Source: Halichondria panicea (lineage: Eukaryota > Porifera > Demospongiae > Suberitida > Halichondriidae). Taken from it: a stretch of 64,000 nt of DNA. Location of the stretch: contig NC_087377.1 in assembly GCF_963675165.1 (NCBI RefSeq), positions 15,310,198-15,374,197 of the forward strand, written 5' to 3'. A program made the position numbers and the translations under genes. This document shows positions 55,601 through 64,000 of this stretch, in pieces (positions within the stretch are counted from its first letter, which is position 1; each line of letters opens with the position of its first letter). The notes below the pieces were generated by a model. That model saw only the letters and a list, made by a program, of their open reading frames with translations, was not told the origin of the DNA and did no database searches.

Positions 55601-58600
55601 TCTCTTTTGACAGCTCAATGATCTCCTCTGGAGGTACTAACTCCACTGCAATTATCGTGATTTCAGACCGAGATGGTGGGTGGCTATTTAGGTACATCAG
55701 TATTAGTAAGAAGCCATGAGTGTGTATAAACTTGTGCAACATATCGATATGCGTGCCTTTAATGCTTATGATCTACGGTTATTATTGTTATGTACATTAT
55801 ACAATCATAAACTGTCCTTGGCTTCGGGGACTTCGCCCTCGTTCTCAGAGGTTTACTGCCATAAATTCTGATGTAGTAGACAATAAATATAACTCATACT
55901 CTTGCTTGTGTTTTTTGGTGCTATATAATCATGGCAACGTAATCAACGCAACATAATCATGGCAACGTGGTTGGTCTCGTGACTCCACATGAGCTTCACA
56001 TGACCATTTCTAATACCCCACCCCCAAAAATGCCAGCTGAGTCAGTCTAGTTTTGCTGCTTGAATCCTAGCTGAGTCAGCTCGAAGGCGAACGTTCTTTG
56101 GCACCACTCATTTTTAGTTTTCATTAATTTAAATATGTATGGTTTCAATTTGTGCATGAACTGCTTGATTGTGTGTGATTGCTTAAGAGTACATGCATGC
56201 ATGCAGCGAGGTTATAAGTGTGTACATGCATATAGTATATACTCCTATGGTATTTTAAGTCAAGTGTTTAATTTTAACTACTATGCATTTCACTCAGCGA
56301 AGAGTAGAATGGCTCTCTCTTTCTTTGCCCCAAATTATTCAGTAAATTATTTTTCAGATGCTGTTATTGGACTGAGTGTCATGGGCTCAGCCGAGCATAG
56401 CGAAGGTGATGATCTGACCTACTGTGTTAACACCATGGCAGAGGGAGCCATTTTGCGTATGGTTATGTACAATATTGACTTCAACGGAATCACAGCAGGT
56501 GAAATAACTAAATATTTGCATGGTGTACATGTACATTCTAAACAAGAATAATTGTATGAGCAATTTTACTGTAATACTAAAAGTATCCACATAGCTCAAG
56601 TAGCTACAGACATCACTAGTGTGATATTGCATATTATATAGTGGTTTGTGTTCACAAGTTTGCTCAATCTCACAACTTAGTGTCTGATGACTTTATGACT
56701 GACAATACTTCTGTATCGGACCAAGGAAATACTCAAGTATGTTTCAATGTTACGGCTATGACTGATGACATCTTGGAGGCAACCCAATCCTATTCTATTG
56801 ACTTGACTTCATCTAATGCCAAAGTTGACCCTGCTGCTGCTAACCTGACTATCAACATATTGGATGTGAACGGTACACTAGCTCTCCATATACATATCTC
56901 ACTCTCACTCTAACTGTAATAGCACACTAGCTATAGAAACTGTTACAAGATAGAAATTTATTTATTTGGATGTCGTTACATTTTCTGCAGTTGGTACTGT
57001 TACATTTTCATTTGAGGCCACATCCCTGACAGTCACAGAGGGTGTGAACGCCACTGTCTCTCCTCGTTTAGTAATCGAAAGTGTACCAGCGGGCGGAGTA
57101 CAGGGAATCATCGAAATAGATTTAACTGTTTCTCCTATTGCTGCAAGTAAGTGAAATGTTAGCCGCAATCGTGAACATTAAAAGTGTGGAGGATATTGAG
57201 TCTAACAAGGAAATAAGGTCTCTACCTTTTCAAGTGCCTGAAATGAATACTTAATGGTTTGTTCAGTGACATTGCCTTCTCCTTTGATAATTTGAATTTG
57301 GTGATCGGCTTCTACCTCCAGATATGTTGTATTTGGTAGGGCAATTAATAACTAGAAAGCTCTATTTGCGGCAGCTCTATGGCAATCGTAATATGCTTTC
57401 TATGCATACATATACAGCACTTACTGAAGACTACAGTACGACTTCTATGACGGTATCCTTTGGTAGTGCTGATCATAGTACTCTCTTACCCGCTGATATC
57501 AACAGGACGTTTACTAGTGCAGCCGAGATACTGATAGTTGATGATGAACTTCTGGAAGACGCCGAAGACCTGAATGTACTCTTAACAATGAGTGGTGTTT
57601 CGGGCTCAAGTATCCTACAGACGGTGATCATACTTGATAATGAAGGTGCGTTTTCATTGAATGTGTGTTTATGAGTGTTGGTGAGTTACATACCATATAA
57701 TTTTGAGGGTACAATGTTTGCGGTTTTCACGGATTGAGCCTGTATATACTGCGAACATTTATACCCACAAAAATTTATATCTTATTGAATAGTTGGCGTG
57801 TTCAGTATTATTGACCACACCTATCGACAATAAGAGGAAAGCAAAAAGGAATCAAGAGACAAGGACGCCGGTATAGCCAGCTAGCTTGCTCTACGTCTAC
57901 GTCCAGATTATTTTGTACTGGTGGTATCCCCTGACCATGGCCTGCACAGCAAACGTTCTGCTAGAGGTGGAGGACATAGTGCCTCACCAATTCTATTATT
58001 TTATGCAGGCTAGGCCTGGATTCGAGGCTAACGGTGTGGAGGTACAGCTGCATGTTGATGTGCGCATGCGCCAAAAGGCTGGAACTCAGACCACGAAAAC
58101 CGCGAAATCCTTTGTAGAGGTCCATCCCGCGAAAATTTATACCCTCGAAATATACCCGCTATACGGTAGTACGAGTATCCAACATGCATGTATTGGAAAA
58201 TTGGCAATTGAAAATCTGGTATATTGACCCAATATTGTGATGATGATGATGTTATGTGCTATAGAGTGTTGGATGTATGAGAAATTGATATTTCAGTATT
58301 ATTTTATCATATACTTTTTGTCTATGACTTCTTTATGGGCAGAGGCCACTTTGAGGTTCAATCCTATTCAGTATAATATAATGGAGGGGAGCGGAACATT
58401 GATGGTGTGTGTGGAGATACTCACTGAGGCTATGGGCTCTCAGTACAGCATCTCTGTTGGGCTGGAAACAATGGATGGAGCCAAAACAAGTATAAACATA
58501 ATTATACGGTTTATGTGAATAATTGTGCAACGTACGTTGATAGTTGCTTCTTAAGTATATAGAGCTTCAGCTTTTAGCATATGCAAAATTTTATTACGTG

Positions 58601-61600
58601 ACAATGATCAATAAAACACATGTATAAATGCATGCATTATAATTTTTCCCTCAACAGTTATTGGTGATGATTTTACAACTGGAATTGGTTTATCAGTAGA
58701 ATTCCCTAGCATGTCTCCTATCAACGGAACTATCGATTGTGCTAGTATTTCTATTATGGATGACGATGTGTTTGAAGGAAACCAGCAAGATTTCACGGTT
58801 ATGATTGACAGTGCAGTGTACCCCGCAAGTGGAGCTGCTGCAGATAACGTGATGTGTATAAACGACTGTGAAGCCACTGTCACTATTGAGGACAACGCTG
58901 CTGATTGTAAGTTATAACTGTAGACACACAGATACAAGGCTTAAATATTCAGATTAAACTACTCAAACAAATTGCTTTACATGTAGTGTCTATAGTTATT
59001 TACACCTCTGCCCTAACCAATTCGCTATAATTATTATGCATTTACTGTGGTGTACACCATGTGTCCTTCACAAATATGCATGTAGCTGTGACAGTGTCTC
59101 TCAACACAACTGGATCCCCCCTATCTGCTGTTGAGGGGACGAGCTTGCAAGTGTGTGTCTACATCTCTCAAGACGCTGCCGGTGGACGAGAGTGTCCCAT
59201 TAATGTTTCGCTGTCAACCTCCCCTGATGGAGACAAACCAGGTGATGAGTGACTGCATATGTACATGCATTTGTGTTTTAAAGCTTGTAGCGTTGCCATA
59301 TCTCAGGTATTACGAGTCATGCCTGAATAAGTCTAGTGTGTATTTGTTCTGTTTTCAGTTTTGCAGTGACTCTAAATAAATGTATATCTCTTCGTTCTGT
59401 TTTCAGTTTTCAGCGTACTTCACATAGCTGATATATACGAGGGTTAAAATGTCGTTTCCTGAACAAAAAATTTCTGATAAGCAAATATTTGACCACTATA
59501 TAGGCGGTGGCTGTCAGTGGAAAGAGGCTATTTGTTAGAATACTATTAACTAATATATACTGATTGGAGTTCACTCAATCGGTCATGCGTCTCGTGGACT
59601 CCATGTTCTATCATGTATATCTAACAATGTCTCCATACATTCACTGCAGCCTCAATGGAAGATCTTTCAATAATAGATGAGGTGGTGGTGATTGAAGTGG
59701 GTGCAATGGAAGTGTGCACTTCAGTTACGCTCATTGATGATGACATAGTAGAGGGAACACAGTCGTTCAGTATATTCATCGTTAATGCTTCTCTTTTTGT
59801 AAATTTTGACTCCAACATTCTACTTGACATCAGTATTGAGGATAACGATTGTAAGAGCTATGTAAGATTGTAGTATCTTCGGTTAGTTTATACGTATACC
59901 ATTTTAAATTGTCATAATTATAGGCAAATGATCGATAATAATTCGTTTAATGATTTGGGTCAGTTAGCGATAGGCCTGTGTATAATTCACAGTCATTATA
60001 TACATGTATATAATAATGTACATCTCGCTAGAATAATGTATTGTGTGCAAAATGATTGTTAAAATACACTTGGCATCTCGTTGTTGTAGAGTGATTTTAA
60101 CTGTCTGATTGTACATTCACAGTTGTCAGTGCCACTTTTGGAGAGTCTCCCGTTCCTGTTACTGTCATGGAGGCAGACAGTGCTTACAGTAGCGATGTGT
60201 GCATCATACTGGATGTAGTACCAGCTGGTGGGGTGGAGTGTGAGTTTGACATTCTACTGGTACCCATGAGCATCGACGCAAGTGAGTTGAATACTCGCAC
60301 TTTATATGTATATGTATGTATGTACGTATCATCAGCTCTCCATAATTATAATACTGTTGTACTCTGTGTGAGAATCCTATGTGTGAGAAGTATATAGATT
60401 ACGTATTAGACATTATTTATAAACTGTATGATCTGTAATTCTCCACTTTTTCGTGTGTTCCTCAACAGATACAGTGTGCATGCTGAATATGTATCTCTTA
60501 TCACTGTAGTTCTTGACGAGGACTTTTCTCAGTTTCAAGTGGCAGTGCCAGTACCTACAACTGCTAATGGTGGAGATATACTCTGTGCCATGGGCGCACG
60601 CCTGGAAATTATTGATGATGACATCGTAGAGTCCGACCAATCGTTCAGTCTCAACTTTGCTGGCTCTACTATTCCTGGGGCAGCTATCTTCGACAACTCG
60701 TCTCTTGATGTTGTCATAATGGACGACAGTGATAGTGAGAATGACAATTCAGCTATACTTATATATACAGCACTTGCTAATTATTATGTGACATTGTTAC
60801 TGACGTACACTATTCGCTTATCACACAGCTATCAAGGTTGGTCTATCAATGAGAGAGTACACAGTTCCCGAGGGCACAAATGGCACAGCCTGTTTAGTAA
60901 CATTCGGTCAGATACAACGAAATTTTAACATTATGTTCACTACTGAATCATTGACCAACATACTCAGAGGTAAGCTTAACATACAGCTGCATGTGTTTAA
61001 CTTTTCCCCTGCATTGTATATAATGTACATATCAGGGTGTCATACAGGGGAGAAAGGTGGGATATCCCCCTCTGGTTCAATTTCCCTCCCCCTAAAATTT
61101 GCATTCAGGAACTATAGTTGTATTACTGAGCAAAGGCAACCCCAAAACCCACCATAATTCACCTACGACCATCATGCACTTAACTAACAAAAAAACTTCT
61201 ATGCAGGGGGCATGCCCCTGGGTTTTCCCATAAAATTATATGCACAAACGCCTACTAAACTCTACTGTAACAAATCCACCCTACAACAAACGTATACGTT
61301 AAAGTAGTTATTATGTAATCACTTGTAACCTCCACAGGTGAAACAAGCAGTGTATCGGAGCTATTCTCTGTTGAGTTTGGAACCAGTGCTACGTACAACA
61401 ATACTATCATAAATCCGGGGCTGTGCCGTGATTTTTTTAACCAACCTGACAACCTGAAGGAGGGCGTCACATTGTCAATGTTGAGGATAGAGTCAAATGA
61501 CTCTGGTGTCTGTTTGGGTCGCGATCAGGCCCTCGTGATTGAACAAGGAAATGGAGGTAATATTAGGCAAAATTTGTTAGCATTCCTTCATGTTTGTGTC

Positions 61601-63872
61601 TATACCACAAAGCATATACATGTATACATGCATAATTATGTATAGTTTCCCCTCTGATCTCACCTTTACATGCAGAATGGGTTTAAGTTCCAGGCATTTG
61701 GGGGCCGGAGCATATACGTATACCACTCCGACCCCTAGCCCTCTGCTCGACCCCTCTTTTGCTAATATCGCATACTTTAATAGTATTATATATAGATCTA
61801 GCTACAGTGTACATACAGTGATCGCTGCACTATTGTACATTGTAATCTCCTCCAGTTGTGGTTGCTGTTGTGACGGCTACTAGTCTGAATGTGAATGAGA
61901 GTGATGGAGCTGTACTGGTGTGTGTCTCTCTCAGCCAGCTTCCCTTTCAAGATATTGTGAGCGTCAGTGTCATCACCAGCTCAGGAACTGCTCAGGGTGA
62001 GTCCAAAACATTCCTTAGCATCCACACAGTAGTCGCCTAGATCTCAATCCCATTATAGCTGTATTTATGAAAGTCGTTCCTTCCTTTAGTTATGGCCGCT
62101 CAAAACTGATAAGATGTCAAATTTTTAACAGTAATCACAATATCAATGTTATCTTTTCCTTCTATGTTGTAGGAGATGAGGATTATATTTTAGTGGATGT
62201 AGTTCTTGAGTGGCACCAAGATTCTGACCTCACTCAGTGTGTGAGTGTGGCCATCATCAATGACGAGTGTGTGGAGGAGAAAGAAGAAGTGTTCACTGTC
62301 TCTCTGTCCACAGAGGAGGAGTGTGTTGACATCGGATCAGACAACCAAACTACTGTCACCATTCTGGATGATGATCGTGAGTCTAGTCTACAGTTATTTC
62401 TCCCTATAATTATGTATTTAGACTCTAGGTAGAACTTGGCAGCTAAACCAGTGACGGTGTTTATGACAGCATTTTTGTCTCAGGGCTGCTTGTGGATTTC
62501 AGAGATCAAGATATGGTAGAGGAATCTGCTGGCAATGTCACCTTGTGTGTGTACATCTGTGATGGAGTGCTTAAAAGAAATGCAAGCATCACATTAGCTA
62601 CAAAGGAGATGACGGCACTTTGTGAGTTACACATGTACTGTACTGCATGAGCATGTTGTGATTGTAAGCCACTAGTTCGTGTACTGTCTGTGCATGTACA
62701 TGCATGCTCATTAAAATAAAATCAACCAAGTTTAAACCCAAGAAAGCTACAAAAACACATATTACACAATATATCAGTTCAGTTCTAGTCTTTCACAGTG
62801 TATGTAGTAAAACAATAGGAAAGGTAGATGGGTAAAGACGGAATCTTGCTATAAGTGATTCTGAGTCAGTAAATTAATGTCCCCCTCCCAGCTCCTGCAG
62901 ACTTCAGTGACTCTTCCTACGAGTTAATCTTCACGCCAGAAAACGCTGATCAGGACTTGTGTGTGATAATCTATATCGTCAATGACACCATATACGAACT
63001 GACTGAGCAGTTTATGGCTGTTCTGACCACCAACGACTCGTGTGTAGAGTTCAAGCAAGAGTCCACACCAATCTCAATACTAGATGATGACTGTAAGTTG
63101 TGTATAGTATGTAATTATAAGGTGTGTGTGCATGTAGCAGTGAAAATCGAGAGATCTAGATACACATAGCGAGGACTATAAATGCTATATACACAGATAA
63201 GTACACATTGTATACCTATAATAACTGCTTCTGAATCAACTATCATGCTATAATATGCAGTCTCACTTATAGACCCAGTGTGCGTGTACATCAAGTCTGC
63301 ATATCTACTTTAACTCAGTTTGTTTAGATTGTCATGATGGTCTTAGCATATAACTGTGCCGCCTTCCTCAATTTTGTTTCAGGTGTAACTCTTGATCTAC
63401 AACCAGAATTGGAAATGGTAGCAGAATCGGACGGAGTGATTGAGGTGTGTGTCTCTCTGTCTGGAGAGCTGGAGACCAGTGTCAATGCCATGGTCTTTAC
63501 TGTCCCTGGAAATGCAAACGGTGAAGATTTATAAAATTAATAATGACACTTTTACTGGAGCATGCACTGTACACAAGAACTGAATATTTGTTTGTGGAGT
63601 CTGGAAAAGTTATTTGTTGGTGTACTCAAATTTATGCTGTCTTCACTCTGTAGCTGAGGATGACTTCTCATTTGACTCCGTCATGAATGGTACTGGAAAC
63701 AGTCCAGTAATATTAACCTTCACCGAGGCTGGGGAGCAATGTGTCAACATCTCCATAGCAATGGACAACTTGCTAGAGACCTCCGAACATTTCTCTGTAG
63801 TGATGGGCTCTCAGGATGACAGAGTGAAATTGAAGAACCGCATCTCACGAATCTACATCATTGACAGTGGAA
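46610..63872 (+). CDS. CalxR: giant secreted Calx-beta repeat protein (3' end outside window)
   Basis: A spliced gene of 35 exons in the window, continuing beyond base 64000; about 2,090 residues are seen. Exon 1 encodes a signal peptide and exons 2-35 encode 17 Calx-beta domains, each as an A and a B exon, all phase 1-1. It is the mirror-image paralogue of CalxL: the domain order is the same but CalxL domains 5-7 are missing. B halves carry IIDDD/VDDE-type acidic strands and end in DDDG, DNDDS, EDND or DRDG, the places where Calx-beta domains bind calcium. Many N-glycosylation sequons are present (NGTACL, NVTIP, NLTI). An extracellular adhesive or matrix role is inferred. No transmembrane segment or other domain type is visible. 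The closest well-known families are sponge aggregation factor cores and ADGRV1; the window cannot tell them apart. Confidence 0.9.
47107..51450 (+). other. CalxR Calx-beta domains 1-4
   Basis: Exons A/B: D1 47107-47235 and 47340-47570; D2 48952-49095 and 49381-49602; D3 50103-50264 and 50495-50716; D4 50939-51094 and 51244-51450. They match CalxL domains 1-4 in order; D2 B shares FPVGSVNG with CalxL. D3 and D4 lack the paired cysteines in both halves. The D1-D2 intron (47571-48951) carries a DNA element at 47840-48412. Confidence 0.86.
47840..48412. mobile_element. TIR DNA element copy 2 (GCCTCGGTG ends)
   Basis: It starts tgcctcggttcgcatgcgca and ends ccaccgaggca. It matches the element at 19745-20260 in the same plus-strand orientation, in the CalxR domain 1-2 intron. 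Copy 1 is in the CalxL domain 3-4 intron, and the host genes are inverted, so this is not part of the mirrored duplication. Confidence 0.75.
54070..54720. repeat. Tandem duplication of an intron segment including a splice donor; MITE in one copy only
   Basis: tggtgtgtgattagatagca occurs at the exon 15 donor (54069) and again near 54492. Both are followed by gtagaaaagctata, ttccgaatataaactgccct, and catttcaaagaata. Copy 1 carries the MITE at 54103-54330; copy 2 is empty at that point. Confidence 0.85.
54103..54330. mobile_element. Foldback MITE inserted at TA, with empty-site partner
   Basis: The ends are taccgtatagcgggaaattt and aaatttccctctatacggta. It carries the gcaggtgcaaattttcgc and ttggcttcagagc motifs of the copy at 17479-17667. 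The tandem partner copy near 54527 lacks it, reading aagctatataggttt. Confidence 0.85.
54977..55307. repeat. Foldback element, agtggcggatccagg ends
   Basis: It starts gtggatccaggaattttgaa and ends cactggatccgccact. It belongs to the same family as 20517-20859 and lies in the intron between CalxR domain 8 A and B exons. Confidence 0.75.
55676..56357. other. Intron sequence with no recognised exon
   Basis: This intron lies between CalxR domains 8 and 9. Short direct repeats (aatcatggcaacgt, about 55928 and 55957; agctgagtcag, about 56035 and 56070) are present, but no exon or complete element is seen. Confidence 0.5.
57691..58168. repeat. Long foldback element, CGTATAGCGGG family
   Basis: The left end has taccatataattttgagggt and gcggttttcacggatt; the right end has cgaaatatacccgctatacg. 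At about 480 bases it is the longest member here, with a non-repeated core. It lies in the intron between CalxR domains 10 and 11. Confidence 0.68.
59086..63872 (+). other. CalxR Calx-beta domains 12-17
   Basis: Exons A/B: D12 59086-59241 and 59650-59850; D13 60123-60281 and 60510-60734; D14 60829-60969 and 61338-61556; D15 61856-61996 and 62173-62376; D16 62484-62621 and 62892-63092; D17 63383-63520 and 63654-63872. They are almost identical to CalxL domains 15-20, and flanking introns align. The D17 donor GTGAGT at 63873 shows the gene continues. The CalxR introns here are mostly free of the extra sequence seen in the left copy, except for a foldback fragment at 61033-61190. Confidence 0.88.
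61033..61190. repeat. Partial foldback element, agggtgtcatacagg family
   Basis: It has the same left end as the element at 43277-43493 (agggtgtcatacagggg) and a shared ggatatccccctct-like block, but no right inverted end. It explains the extra length of the CalxR domain 14 intron relative to CalxL. Confidence 0.6.
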
Positions 63873-64000
63873 GTGAGTTCATGCAACGTACACACCAGTG
63901 ACCTGTATGTACTGTAATGACATCACTAACTTTCATGTAATTATTATACCCAGAACTAAACGTATCCAATCCAAAAGCGTAAATAATAGTATCAACTTTG

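Larger units (their letters stand above)
51593..58906 (+). other. CalxR Calx-beta domains 5-11
   Basis: Exons A/B: D5 51593-51763 and 52065-52265; D6 52631-52777 and 52837-53049; D7 53362-53523 and 53851-54069; D8 54754-54912 and 55475-55675; D9 56358-56498 and 56681-56872; D10 56991-57146 and 57418-57645; D11 58343-58489 and 58658-58906. They correspond to CalxL domains 8-14. D8 keeps both cysteines in its A half (FTCEEDSIC) and none in B, as in CalxL domain 11. Introns after D7, within D8, after D8 and after D10 are enlarged, mostly by foldback elements. Confidence 0.87.

Overview
This is an animal nuclear genome window. The genes are multi-exon with GT-AG introns, it is AT-rich, and it is full of short foldback DNA elements and (TG)n microsatellites. 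Two very long extracellular genes are made almost entirely of Calx-beta domains. That expansion, together with short introns and dense MITE-like elements, fits a sponge (demosponge, Amphimedon-like). The organism assignment is inference.

Layout, left to right. (1) 259-24755, minus: 'CalxL', a giant Calx-beta gene read right to left. It has a signal peptide and 20 Calx-beta domains (40 exons) inside the window, and its 3' end lies beyond base 1. (2) 25352-29041, minus: a complete 7-exon TMTC-family (TMTC4-like) membrane O-mannosyltransferase with TPRs, 810 aa. (3) 29531-45479, minus: a complete 37-exon coatomer alpha subunit gene (COPA), 1230 aa. (4) 46610-63872, plus: 'CalxR', a second giant Calx-beta gene with a signal peptide and 17 domains (34 exons) inside the window, continuing past base 64000.

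The window is close to a mirror image. CalxL and CalxR are paralogues arranged head to head around TMTC and COPA. Their domains match one to one and in order, except for three extra domains in CalxL. The outer (3') domains are nearly identical and even their introns align. The inner (5') domains are clearly more diverged. Each domain is split into two exons, and every internal exon boundary is phase 1, so each exon or pair can be lost or duplicated without a frameshift. The two half-domains usually each carry one cysteine, and these cysteines are gained and lost together, which suggests a disulfide tying the halves.

COPA (COPI vesicle coat) and TMTC (ER-lumen O-mannosylation of extracellular beta-sandwich domains) are general secretory-pathway genes. 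The Calx-beta proteins are secreted or surface calcium-binding adhesion candidates. A link to sponge aggregation factors is plausible but not shown, because no family-specific C-terminal domain lies inside the window.

Introns hold several families of non-autonomous DNA elements, a three-copy 0.74-kb tandem repeat, long TG/CA tracts that sit on splice sites, and one dead exon relic.
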